Origin: CAVTLG01 sp963735495
GTDB taxonomy: Bacteria > Chloroflexota > Ktedonobacteria > Ktedonobacterales > Ktedonobacteraceae
DNA length: 64,000 nucleotides
Reading direction: 5' to 3'
NCBI GenBank assembly: GCA_963735495.1
Contig: CAVTLG010000008.1
Span: 1-64,000, forward strand
Program-made: the position numbers and the translations under genes
The notes under the pieces: generated by a model
Told to the model about the DNA's origin: nothing
Database searches by the model: none
The model's input: only the letters and a program-made list of their open reading frames with translations
Shown here: positions 10,181 to 20,900 of the stretch, in pieces
Numbering within the stretch: the first letter of the stretch is position 1
Layout: every line of letters begins with the position of its first letter

Positions 10181-10964
10181 CTATTGCAACGCGGCACTCT
10201 GGACGGTCGCTTCGGGAGCGTAGATTTTGATTGTCACCCGACGCGCGCCGCCGTCCTTCTCTGGTACTCACCTTCTCACTTGCAGCCGTGAGCTGATCCG
10301 GGTGAGTATCCTTGCCGAAGCCGATGATGTGTATGCCACGAAGAGCAATGCCATGGCTGACGAGGTACCGCGCTACTGAGTCTCCCCGTTTCCGGCTGAG
10401 GGCCAGATTGTAGGAAGCGGAGCCAATCGGGTCGGTATAGCCGATCAGTTCGAATTCGAGGCGTTGCTTCGACGAAACCTGCTGGAGCAGCGTATCGAGT
10501 TTGTCCCGACCCACTGGCGTCAGGCCACTCTTGTCGAATGAAAACTCTACTTCGCCCTCAGCAACGAGCGAGTAAGTCATCGCCTTTCCTACTCTGGCAA
10601 TGGATTCCACGTTCATTGCGAGAGCGGCCTGATCCGCTGTCCGATTAACCGCGATCGCAGTCTGGTCCTGCTTCGCAAGGTCATTGGCCTGATTCGCGAG
10701 TATGTTTGCCTCCTGAGCTGTGGCGGCAGTCTCCCGAATCTGATTGTCTGCTGTCAACAGCTTCTCTTCGACTCGGGATATGTCGTGTTGCTCATTATCG
10801 ACGTTCTGATTGGTGTTGGTTTCCAGCGCGCCAAGCTTTGCATTAACTGGAGCGATCTGGGCAATCACGTATTTCTTTGTTGCGCACCCGGTTGTCAGGA
10901 TTGCCAGAACACCCGGGATGATAATGCTACCGAGAAATAGTTTTGAGTTGTTCATTTTGTTCAT
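10181..10964 (-). CDS. OmpA-family lipoprotein (one frameshift near the C terminus)
   Basis: Peptidoglycan-anchoring outer-membrane lipoprotein. A signal peptide ends in a lipobox (LTTGC, Cys about residue 27). A helical Ala/Gln/Asn-rich linker follows to about residue 135 (Lpp-like coiled coil), then an OmpA C-terminal domain with VEFSFDKSGLTPVG, ELIGYTDPIGSASYNLALS and GFGKDTHP. The printed frame runs to 10155 with a meaningless tail. At about 10238 the homologous reading moves to another frame (RVTIKIYAPEATVQSAALQ) and stops at 10181, about 260 residues in all. The start ATG at 10964 is preceded by AGGGAC. A single-gene unit with its own terminator. Confidence 0.85.
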
Positions 10965-11039
10965 GAAGTCCCTTTGGACCCTTTCACTTGAATAGACTCT
11001 TTGTGGACGATATATGTTTGTGGTTCATTGCCGCACTTC

Positions 11040-11618
11040 TCAGGCTGCATTCCGTATGTGCCCGCTGCCTGTCAGCCATGGCGCCAGCTTCTTCCTGGCT
11101 CTGAACACACGCCATTGGACAGTGCCAATTGGAATGGATTTAGCGCTGGCGATCTCGTGGTATTTCCAGTCTTCAATGAAGCGCAGCATCATGACTTCGC
11201 GTTCGTGTACCTCGAGACGTCCCATCCACTCCATGAACTCGAAAGGAGCAGCAACGGCTTCCATCTTCGTTGCGGGCACTCGTTCCACACCGTCTCCGAT
11301 ATCGACTGTATCGATCTCCCTCGTGCGTCTCTCGAAGTGGCGAGCTAATGTGTTCCTTGCAATGTTGAACAGCCACGCTCGGAAACGGCCGCAATCACGA
11401 ATGTGTCCTGCTTTGAGGTAGACCTTCAGCATGACTTCCTGAGCCAGATCCTCCGCCAAAGTGGCTTCGCATCCGCGCGATCGATAAAAGGCCAGCAACG
11501 GGGGAGTAAGAATGCGAAAAAGACTGGTGAACGAGCCGTCGCTGCCCGAGCCGAGGAATTCGCGGATCACTTCGGCCTCATATGATAGCTTTTGATTTGC
11601 GAAAGGTACTGAGTCCAT
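11040..11618 (-). CDS. ECF-type RNA polymerase sigma factor
   Basis: 192 residues. Region 2 (LAEDLAQEVMLKVYLKAG, then FRAWLFNIARNTLARHFERR) and region 4 (REVMMLRFIEDWKYHEIAS followed by IPIGTVQWRVFRARKKL) are both complete. The region 4 helix-turn-helix would contact the -35 element. It starts with ATG at 11618. No anti-sigma gene is adjacent; the nearest upstream sequence on the same strand is a broken outer-membrane barrel gene. Targets are unknown. Confidence 0.88.
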   Translation of the reverse strand: MDSVPFANQKLSYEAEVIREFLGSGSDGSFTSLFRILTPPLLAFYRSRGCEATLAEDLAQEVMLKVYLKAGHIRDCGRFRAWLFNIARNTLARHFERRTREIDTVDIGDGVERVPATKMEAVAAPFEFMEWMGRLEVHEREVMMLRFIEDWKYHEIASAKSIPIGTVQWRVFRARKKLAPWLTGSGHIRNAA

Positions 11619-11785
11619 GCCCCTGACGATGCACCTGCCTGACCAATGCTTTTGCCAGCGAACCCCCTGTGTTTTGCGCAGTTTATGCTCGGTGGGCGCA
11701 TTTCCGGGAGTCCTCCCCTGACATTTGACGATGGCTCATGCAGCGTACCGGCAGATGGTCCGAGGCGGGCCGGGTAAATCGGACC

Positions 11786-12100
11786 TTACTCGCCGCCGCC
11801 CGGCTTGAAGACTACGCCGACATAGTATTGAACATCCTTCTCATGACGGCCGAGATTGCGATTCCTGGAAGCTCAAAGTGGCACTGTTGAACTGAGTCAT
11901 CGGTATTCGATCGGTTTGTACACTAATGAGCTCTGGAATTTGTAGTCAGGCGCTGCGCCAGAGACCATGTGAATGCGTTCTCTGTTGTGTTCCGGGGACC
12001 GCTCAATGCATATCCGCAGTCAAACAGGTACTGGATGTAGGGGTTTAGCCGTGTGTCGCAAATCGAAATCCAGGCGCAGAGCCGGCGCGGACACTGAGTT
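11786..12100 (-). pseudogene. Remnant of an outer-membrane beta-barrel protein gene
   Basis: Not one open frame, but pieces in alternating frames on the minus strand read as a barrel C terminus. From upstream: ALRLDFDLRHT, RLNPYIQYLFDCGYALSG, NTTENAFTWSLAQRLTT, SSLVYKPIEYR, MTQFNSATLSF and finally LGRHEKDVQYYVGVVFKP ending with a TAA at 11786-11788. At least four frame changes occur in about 310 bp, and no N-terminal half is evident before 12100, so this is more likely a true relic than simple sequencing error. The aromatic alternating strands suggest a transmembrane barrel; no family is claimed. Confidence 0.5.
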
Positions 12101-12170
12101 TAAAAGGAGACATCAGTCATGAGAACATTACAATGCGCTCTCGCCGTTATACCTTGTTTTCGAGGTGGGC

Positions 12171-13181
12171 TGAGCGTTCAGAGAAATCCAGCTCCCTGCC
12201 AAGAGTGCTCGGGTACGGTCTTCGGTCGCGCGATGATAATCTCAGAAATCTTGAGGGCACGGTGAGCAGGCCGAGGGTGTGCCCAACGGGAATCTACCTT
12301 CGGGCCGCCGACGCGAGAACCACTGCACACGAGACCGGATAATGGTCGGACGCGCGCACGCGACGATGAACACGGCCCTCATGGCTCTCGACACCGCTCC
12401 GCACGAGGATCGCGTCGATACTTCGGCCGGGATCGAATAAGCCCTTCGCGGGCGTCGTTTTCACATCCGGAAGGCACACTGCGTCACGAAATCCCGCAGC
12501 TCTGATGGTTGCGGCTGGCCCGGGATCTGAGATGTCGAGGTTCATGTCTCCCGCGATCATGACCGCGCTTTGCTCGGAATAACGCCCTGCGGCCGAGAGC
12601 GTCTCCTTCAGTTGCGACAAGCGCAGTGTATCGTCGCCGCGGCTCTCCAGGTGAACGTTGAAGACCGCAAGAGCTCGCCCGGCCACACCGACCTCGGTGA
12701 CGAGCGCGATGCGTCCTCCGAGCCGTTCCTGGAAAAGCGGCAGGTTGGGCCGGTACCACTTCGGCAGCCAGAAGTGTGATTGCTTTTCGAACCGGATCAC
12801 GCGGCTGTCGCGGATCGGCCATCGGCTGAGGGTCGCCTGACCTGTCCAGGCGGGGAGATCGCGGGAACCTTCGGCCAGTTCCTGAAACTCCCATCCAAAC
12901 GCATAGTGCATTTTCAGATTGCGGGCGAGGTCCTCGGCGATGTTCCGCAATCCTGTGCGTCGCGCGTTCAGATCTACTTCCTGAAGAGTGAAAAGGTCGG
13001 CGTTCTGCTCTGTCAGGAATTCCAGAATCTGCGGGAGCTTCAGTCCGCGCTCGATGTTCCAGTCGACGATACGAATTGCTTCGGGCGCCCACAGGTTCCA
13101 CCGCCGTGCCGCGAAGCTGCCAGTCAGGACGTCTTTCATTGCGAGGCCGGAACCTGGTTCTGCAAGATATTCACTGGTCAT
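12171..13181 (-). CDS. Endonuclease/exonuclease/phosphatase (EEP) family hydrolase
   Basis: About 295 residues, with the coding frame ending at 12294 (coordinates here include the short 3' flank up to the possible neighbouring ORF). The fold motifs are in order: IVDWNIERGL, LFTLQEVDLNA, IAGDMNLDI and a C-terminal ASDHYPVSC, supplying the Asn, Glu, Asp and His of the metal-dependent phosphodiesterase site. I prefer the ATG at 13181 because it overlaps the LolA-like gene's stop, implying translational coupling; a longer frame begins at 13211. There is no signal peptide. Relatives cleave nucleic acids, phosphoinositides or sphingolipids; the substrate here cannot be told. Confidence 0.78.
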
Positions 13182-13891
13182 CCGACTCCGCGGATGCCCG
13201 AAGCGTGACATTGGCTGTGCCCATCTGGTATTCGCGGTACAGGATCGTGACCTTTACAGGGCCGAATATCCGCGCATCGGTGAGGGAGATGTCCGAGGCA
13301 GGGAGCCACATTGAGCCGAGCTTTTGATACGTGTGCGTGAAGCTGACCTTCTTGATGAAGAACGAAGGGTTCTTCGCGGGTGAACCTTGCATCCGGACAA
13401 TCGCGTAGTCCGCAGCATCCACCCAGATCGTACCGCGCATCAGGTATGTTTTCGGCACTTTCGGCGTAACCTCGATCGCATAGGCCGACTCGTCCGTCGA
13501 TCTCCTCGACACCGAGCATGCGGAACGAGTAGTTTTGCGGGGTGACGCGGGACTCTTCGCTGTTGCCGGGCTTTGAAGCCACCGCCTCGGTTTCAAGAAG
13601 TCTGGAGAATACATGTTTGCGGGCGCCGCCCCACCCGCTCGCGGAAAGAATTTCGAATTGTTTGGTTCCGTCGCGCTGGCACACAATACGTACTGTCATC
13701 TCGGCTCTCTTGTGATAGGCCGCATTCTCGAGAACATAAGTGCGTGTGCCGGTGTAGCCCTCAAACGCGCTCCGGCGATCGGCTTCCTTCCGCAACATTG
13801 CCGATACTACGTCGTTTACGTCCGGGACCGAACGCGCTGAGCTTTCATTTGTTGCCAGAAACGATAGCAATATTAGTGAAGTTGTAAGCAT
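13171..13891 (-). CDS. LolA-like outer-membrane lipoprotein-sorting protein (one frameshift)
   Basis: About 240 residues. An N-terminal signal sequence (MLTTSLILLSFLATNESSA) is followed by VVSAMLRKEADRRSAFEGYTG, then a LolA/LolB-type half-barrel including TIWVDAADYAIVRMQGSPAK and a C-terminal VTILYREYQMGTANVTLR. The frame changes at about 13480: the first part reads to GVEEIDGRV and the rest (YAIEVTPKVPKTYLMRG) continues in another frame to the stop at 13171. It begins 2 bp after the TonB-receptor stop and overlaps the EEP gene, so the three genes form one transcription unit. The role is periplasmic; whether it truly binds lipoproteins is unknown. Confidence 0.7.
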
Positions 13892-13893
13892 GA

Positions 13894-16348
13894 TCAGAAC
13901 TCGATTGTGAACTTTCCGCGCAAGGTGCGACCGACTCCGTTGAACAAAGCGCCGTACCGCGCGCTGTCGACGTCATTTTGCACGTCTCTCGGGTTGAAAC
14001 GATTGAGGATATTGAAAACAGAGAACCCGACCCGAGCTTTGAACCGCTCGTGAAGAAATTTCAAAGCGACAGGCCGCGTGGCCTGCAGATCGAGGGACGC
14101 GAAACGCGGAAACCGCTCCGAATTGCGTACTCCCGCGAACTCGCGTGTTTCGAGAATCGTCGACCAGGGGAACCCCGTGTGGATATCCAGCACGGGAAGC
14201 ACCGTGACTTTGAAAGGCGCCTGCCACTCTCCCCAGGCAAGTACACGATTGGGAGCATCGAAAGGCAAACGGCCCTGCTGATCCGCTTCAATAACCGCGA
14301 CGCCGTTGTTTCCGAAGAACTGATTGAAGTCGTTCAGATTGCCGTAAGCCTTTGATCGGACGTATGACATGTTGAGCGTGCCGCGATGGACCTTGTACCG
14401 TCCGCTGACCTCGAATTCCCGGTAAAAGCTATGACCCGTATTTGAGAGCAGCAGCAACCCCCGGTTCTGGTCAGGATTGAGCACAAAATCGCGTGAGGTG
14501 TTTCGCTCCTGAAAACCTGCTCGCACGGTAAGGGCCGAAGTGATCTGACGGTCGAGTTCGATGTTCCACCCAAAACTGCGAGGATTGCGCAGGTTGCCGG
14601 CGAATGTATTCAGATAAGGCTGGGATTCCAGAATGGCGCCGGTTGCCGACAGCGTATTCACGGTGCGGTCGGGCAACAGTCGGGAAGGAGGCCACGTTCA
14701 GCGGCACGCGATCGTAGAAGAGCCCGGCTCCACCTTTGAGAACCGTGCGCTGATCGTTCGTCAGCATAAGGCTGAAACCGGCCCGTGGCGCGGGACTGGT
14801 CGAATTGGTAATGCCGTCATGGTCCATACGCACGCCCAGATCGAACGTGAGCCGCCGAGCGGGCTGCCAGGTATCAGCCACGAACAACGCGATCTGGTTT
14901 TGCCGAATGTTGAACCGTGATGCCGGAGTAAACTGAATGCGCTCCAGCGGAAGACCGGCTGTTCCGACGATTGTTACGGGCATCATATTGACGCGGCCAT
15001 CGTAATCGTCATGCGCGTAGTCCATCCCAAACTTCAGTTGATGTGTACCGAGGAAACTCTTCATCCCGTGCTGCCAGATTTCCTGCCACTCAGCGTGCCC
15101 GCTGTTTCTGCGCTGCTGGTCCCAGAAGCCACCGGTTGTGGTTTCCACGAGCAGTTCATAAGGAGCACCGCTGTTTGCGGTGACATCGGCGTCTAAGCGC
15201 TTGTAGCTGAAGCGTGAGAGCAGGAGCGAATCCGCCCCGATTACGTCCCGGTGATGGAGGGAGATCATGTAGCCCCGCTGGTGGACATCAGGACTCGAGG
15301 CCTGCGGCTGAAATGTGTTCAGGCCGTAGTAATTCACTTTTTGCGGATACAGCGTGAACGACATACTCAATGCCTGGCGCTCGCTCAGGTTCCAGTCGAT
15401 CTGGTTGTATAAGGTCACACCTTCGAACTTGATGTCGCGCTGCAGGGGCGGCAGGCTTGATACAGGCGTGCGTACAAACCGGTACTCGACGGACTGTGTA
15501 AATGCGACCTTGTGGCGGATCAGCGGCCCTGTAAGCGTCGCGCGGGGAGTTGCCGATTCAATTCCAACAAATGAGCCGTCGCGCTGTCGCGGACGGACGA
15601 AAAAGTTCTGCACTGAGAGGTGCATCTTGTCGAAGTTGCCGGTAGATGTCTCGACAGTGGACACAGCTCCAGTCAGCCGCCCATATTCAGGATCGTAGGG
15701 GTTGGCGATGACGGTCACAGCTTCGACGACATCAATCGGCAGGCTGAGCGCGGCATTGCCCGTTACCGGATCGACGGCGCTTGCGCTATTGACCAGATAC
15801 CCACTTTGAGACGAACGGGCGCCCTTCATATTGATGAGCCCGTCGGGACCGCGTACAACGCCGGGAATCAGTGGAAGGAGCGCGTCGGCGCGATCGTTAT
15901 TGGTGGGAGCATTCCGTATAGTGCTCTTATCGATCGATGCCCGCTGACTCGTTCCGGGATCGACAAGGTGCTCTGCCTCCGCGGTGACGGTTACGCTCAG
16001 GTTCACCGTTTCGATCTCAACCGGTATCGACACCTTGACCATAGTGGCGGCCTCAACCTGGACCGCCGTAGTCCCGGAAAGACTGTCGGCATGGGCTTCC
16101 AGCTGGTACAGGCCGGGCGGTACGGTCGCAAAAGCCCACGCGCCGTCGTCATTGCCGTCGGTCTCCATCGAGACATTGTCGCCGTGCAGAAGGATGTGCG
16201 CGTGGGGCACCAGGGACCTTGCCCCATTGGGATCAGTAACGACGACATCTCCCTGAAGGGACCCGCTGTCGTCGCCCGCTATTAACCTGGATGCTCCCGA
16301 GACCAGAAGCAAAACACCTGCAATTGTCCGGCAAAGGTTCGTTCTCAC
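13894..16348 (-). CDS. TonB-dependent receptor with N-terminal carboxypeptidase-like domain (one frameshift)
   Basis: About 815 residues. A signal peptide (1-24) precedes a CarboxypepD_reg/CNA-B-like domain (SLQGDVVVTDPNGARSLVPH to about residue 115), then a plug domain (RASIDKSTIRNAPTNNDRAD, YDPEYGRLTGAVSTVE) and the 22-stranded barrel. It ends in KFTIEF, with the terminal Phe typical of outer-membrane barrels. The frame changes at about 14680, inside the barrel. It is first in a unit with a LolA-like protein and an EEP hydrolase. Such Oar-like receptors are abundant in Acidobacteria; the ligand is unknown, possibly peptide or polysaccharide. Confidence 0.82.
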
Positions 16349-16721
16349 GCAGGTGAGAAAGCATTCGCATTGCCGCCTGGCGTGCGCCCGAACGTTTGTG
16401 CGGAATCAACGAGTTCGGGGAATTTCTGCGGAAATCTGACTCGGCAGACCCTTGCGGGGATTCAGCAAATGCCCAATAGCTTCGGCAGGCGACGATTTTA
16501 ACGAGCCAGGCGTGCGGTTGTCGTAAGAAGGTCGCATGAGATTCGGACTTTATCGATGATTGACGCGAGTAATAAGGATCGGCAGGTACTCTCGGCACTT
16601 CAATCGGCACGTGCCGAAGGTGCCGAGAATATTTCCACGACATCTCCCCTAACTGTCTGATTGCGCGTACGTGCAGCGTGGTGACCTGACTGCAACCTCT
16701 CCGGGCGAGGCGACCAGATAA
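16349..16721. promoter_or_regulatory. Divergent intergenic region
   Basis: Separates the TonB-receptor unit (minus) from the RND efflux operon (plus), so both promoters must lie here. CGGCACGTGCCG at 16604-16615 is a perfect 12-bp palindrome, with further GGCAC/GTGCC half-sites on either side (16595-16624), and could be an operator. I could not place promoter boxes with confidence. Confidence 0.4.
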
Positions 16722-17936
16722 ATGTCAGGAAATCGCATCTTACTAATTTCAATTTGTGCCGTTGGGTGTATTCCGCTGCTGACATCATGTCGCGGCGATG
16801 CCCATCCGGTCCCGCAGGAGCCGAATACCGTTGCAGTTGCGGTCCGGTCTCCGGCAATCGTTCAGAGGCAGGATTCGGTTACGGCCAGTGGTTCCGTGGA
16901 AGGATCGGAAACCGCCGACGTGGCCTTCCAGGTAGGTGGCAGAGTGGCGCGCGTGTACGTCGAAGAAGGACAGCACGTCAGCAAGGGGCAGTTGATAGCC
17001 GAGCTGGAACCCACCGATTATCGCAACGCCTTCAATGCCGCCATTGGGCAGAAGGAAGCGGCTCTCGCTGAGTCTCGGAAAGCCGAAGCGGGCTTTCGCA
17101 AGCAGGAAGTCGAGCAGGCGCGCATCGACCTCGATCGTTCGGAGGACGAGTACAAGCGCATGAAGTTTCTTGTGGAACACCAGAGCCTGCCGCCAAACGA
17201 TTTTCAAAAGATCGAGGCGGCCTACAAGAATGCTCGCGAAAGGTACGATCTGGCGGTTGAAGGCACGCGAAAAGAAGATCGCGCAGCCGCCGAGGCACAG
17301 GCGCACGCGGCTGACGCGCAGGCCAGCGAGGAACAAAAGCGGCTTGGCGATACCCGGCTGCTCGCGCCGATATCAGGAAACATATCGGCTCGCAAAATAG
17401 ATCCGGGCCAGACCGTCGCCGCCGGTGCGTCAGTCTTTTCCATCACCGACCTCAATCCCGCGAAGGTACGTGTCGGTGTTCCTGAAGCCGAGATCGCAAA
17501 GGTCAAGCTCGGCGCCAAAGCGGAAGTCGTGATCCCTTCGCTCGGCGGGCGCCGCTTCGAAGGAAAGGTGGGCATTATCGGGGTTGCCGCCGAGCCGGCA
17601 TCGCGGACCTATACGGTGAAGATCATCGTGCCGAATCCTGGTCCCATCCTGCTGGACGGGATGATTGCGGAATCCCGAATCTTCGGGTCTTCGACAGACC
17701 GGGTTCTTACGATTCCCGCCGAAGCGGTGGTTCCCGATTCGCAAGGCGCCCCTAACGTTTACGTGTATAGTTCGGAGCGCAGGCGTGTTTACGCGCGCAG
17801 GGTGGATGTTGGCCCGCTGGTTGGCGCCGAGGTCGAGATACGTTCCGGCGTGGGGCCAGACGACCAGATTGTTATCGCCGGGCAACAGAAAGTCCGCGAG
17901 GGCTCGCTCGTTCAGATCCGCGGAGGCTCGCTGTGA
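16722..17936 (+). CDS. RND efflux periplasmic adaptor (membrane fusion) lipoprotein
   Basis: 404 residues. A lipoprotein signal ends at LLTSC (Cys 23). The AcrA/MexA architecture follows: barrel-sandwich half (VAFQVGGRVARVYVEEGQHV), long alpha-helical hairpin (about 95-205), second lipoyl half (DTRLLAPISGNISARKIDPG), beta-barrel and a membrane-proximal C terminus. It bridges the inner-membrane pump and the outer-membrane channel encoded by the next gene. Its stop overlaps the GTG start of the pump (GTGA). Substrates are unknown. Confidence 0.9.
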   Translation: MSGNRILLISICAVGCIPLLTSCRGDAHPVPQEPNTVAVAVRSPAIVQRQDSVTASGSVEGSETADVAFQVGGRVARVYVEEGQHVSKGQLIAELEPTDYRNAFNAAIGQKEAALAESRKAEAGFRKQEVEQARIDLDRSEDEYKRMKFLVEHQSLPPNDFQKIEAAYKNARERYDLAVEGTRKEDRAAAEAQAHAADAQASEEQKRLGDTRLLAPISGNISARKIDPGQTVAAGASVFSITDLNPAKVRVGVPEAEIAKVKLGAKAEVVIPSLGGRRFEGKVGIIGVAAEPASRTYTVKIIVPNPGPILLDGMIAESRIFGSSTDRVLTIPAEAVVPDSQGAPNVYVYSSERRRVYARRVDVGPLVGAEVEIRSGVGPDDQIVIAGQQKVREGSLVQIRGGSL

Positions 17937-20900
17937 ACCCCGTCCGGGCCTTGCTGCGCTATCCACAGGTGACGCTCGCGATCACCGTAATGCTGATCGC
18001 CTGCGGCGGTTACGCCCTGCTGCGGATGCCCCGTCGTGAAGACCCCAAAATCCATGTGCGGACGGGAATTGTTGCCGCTATGTACCCGGGCGCTTCCGCG
18101 GCGGAAATCGAAAATCAGGTAACGCATAAGGTCGAGGAGAAGCTGTTCAAGATCGAAGGAGTCAGAAGGGAAAAGACCTACTCGACAACTATGAACGGCT
18201 CCATGTTCGTCAACGTCGAACTGGAGGACAACGTTCGGGATACCGAAAAGTTCTGGTCGAAGCTCCGTCTGGACATGGCCGAACTCCGGAAGACGGATCT
18301 GCCCGACGGCGTGCTTGGCCCGGTGGTGGATTACGACTTCGGCGACACGGTAGCGGTCCTGCTCGCCATTCATGGCGATCATTACGGCTACCGCGAACTG
18401 AAAGATTACGCCGAACGTATCGAAGCGGTGATCCGGCGGATTCGCGCCGTATCCAAGGTCAAGCGCATCGACGAGCAAAAAGAGGAGATCGAAGTCAGCA
18501 GTTCTCTCGCCCGAGTCTCGGAATATTCCGTTCGGCCCGAACAAATCATGAAGGCGCTCGAGGGCCGCAACATGGTCAATTATGCCGGCGCTGTTCCAAC
18601 CGAGCGCGGCAAACCGCCGATCCAGGCGACCGGAGCATTCCAGACGGAGGACCAGATTCGCCACGTCATGATCGATGTCTCGAAGACGGGACAACCGGTC
18701 TACATAGGTGACCTCGCAGACGTTTCGCGCGTGTATAAGGATCCGACCCAATATGCGCGGTCACGAGGCGAACGCGCCATCCTGCTTTCCGTGGAGATGC
18801 AGGAGGGCAACAACATCGTGGATTTCGGTCAGGATCTGCACGAGGCTCTCGACAAGCTGCGTCCGCTGCTGCCCCCCGATCTGAAAATCGACATGGTCGC
18901 CGATCAGCCGAAAGTGGTGGCTCAGCGCGTGAAGGATTTTATCCGCGAATTCGGGACGGCAATCGGCTCAGTGATTCTCGTCACCATCCTTCTGTTGCCC
19001 TTCCGGGTCGCGCTGGTTTCGGCGATCGCCATTCCGGTAACCATCTCGGCTACATTCGGACTGCTGAACGCTTTCGGCATCGAGCTTCATCAGGTTTCGA
19101 TAGCCGCTCTCATCGTCGTGCTCGGGATGGTAGTGGACGACGCGATCGTTATCGCGGATAACTACATCGAACTGCTCGATCGCGGCGTGGATCGCGACGA
19201 AGCGGCGTGGCGCAGCGCTACCGAACTCGCAATCCCTGTCCTCACGGCGACACTGACCATCATTTGTTCCTTCCTGCCGTTCGTGACGCTTTCGGGCACA
19301 ACCGGCGAGTTCATCCAGGCGCTGCCACTGACGGTAGCGATCGCTCTCGCAACCTCGTTCCTGGTAGCGATGCTGCTGACCCCTCTGCTGTGCCGGACTT
19401 TTATCCGGAAAGGGCTGCATAACGCCGAAGCCAGCGGAGCCAAAAAGCGCCGTTCACCGCTCGAGTGGATGCAGTCGGTCTACAACCGCGTGATTGTCGT
19501 CGGGATGCGTTGGAAGCCGGTTGCGCTCGCCGCGGGCGTACTCGCCGTCGTGATCGGCGCGGTGATCCTGCAGCATATTCCGCAGCGCTTCTTCCCCTTT
19601 GCCGAGCGGGATCAGTTCGTCGTCGACGTGTGGCTTCCGGAGGGATGGAAGGTGGAAGCGACAGATGCCGCGGTACGGCGCATCGAGTCGGTGCTGCAGC
19701 ACGACAAGGACGTCGTCAACTATACGTCATTTATAGGATCGAGCGCTCCGCGTTTCTACTACAACGTCAATCCGCAATTGCCGGATAAGAACTACGCGCA
19801 GTTGCTTGTTTCGACAACTTCCGCGGAAACGACGCCGCGGCTGGTCGAGAAGCTCCGTCCAGTGCTTGCTCAGGCAGCGCCGGACGCCCGGGTGTTCCTC
19901 CGTGAACTCCAGCAGGGACCCGTCCAGGAAGCCGCGATCGAAGTCCGTTTGACGGGTGAGGACGACCAGGTTCTACAGTACTGGGGCAATCACGTGAAGG
20001 AGCTGCTGGAACGTACTCCCGGCGCCCTCGACGTACACAGCGACTGGCGGGAAGACGCCTACCGTCTCAAGGTCAACCTGCGCGAAGAGGTCGCGAATCG
20101 TCTTGGCTTCACGAACGTCAACATCGGTCAGCAACTGGCCGGAGGCTTCGAAGGGGAGCCCGTCACGACTTACTGGGAGGGTGATCGCGATGTTACTGTC
20201 GCCCTGCGTCTGGAACCGTCACGCCGCCGGAATTTCGAGGATGTCGGCGATACATACGTCATTTCACCGATCACGGGGGCGCATGTTCCGTTGGACAGCA
20301 TTGCCTCAGTGGTTCCGGTGTGGGACCCCGGCCGCATTGTGCGGCGCGATGGCGTGAGGACCGTGACCATCCGCGCCTGGTCAGAGGGTGTACTGCCAAG
20401 CCAGGTGCTTCAGCAGATCAAGCCGGTGGTGGACAAACTGGCGCTGCCTCCGGGGTACCGGCTCTGGTATGGCGGCGAATACGAGAACCAGAACGACACG
20501 TTTCCGGAGATGGTTAAGGCGCTCCTCATCAGCTTTATCGCCATCTATCTGATCCTGATGTTCCAGTTCCGGTCGGTCGTCGAACCTCTGGTCGTGATGG
20601 CCGCGATTCCTCTCGGATTGTTGGGAGCATCGCTTGGCTTTTTGATTACCGGGAACCCCTTCGGCTTCACCGGATTCCTCGGGATTGTCAGTTTAGGAGG
20701 TGTTGTAGTGCGGAATTCAATCATTCTTGTGGATTACATTCGCGAGCGCATGAAGGAAGGCGTGGAGATTGAAGAAGCGGCCATAGAAGCCGGTGAGCGC
20801 CGGTTGAGGCCTATCTTCCTGACCACAATGGCTGCCGCGGTCGGCGTCACGCCGATGATTCTCTCGGGGTCGAGCATGTGGTCGCCTCTGGGGAGCGCGA

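Noticed and set aside
12119..12262. 47-codon plus-strand frame with an AAAAGGAGA ribosome-like site
   Set aside because: Product resembles no protein after the first residues and it overlaps the barrel relic; possibly the start of another broken gene, but not supportable.
12171..12293. Extra 3' flank included in the EEP hydrolase entry
   Set aside because: The coding frame itself stops at 12294; the flank holds no supported gene and should not be read as coding.
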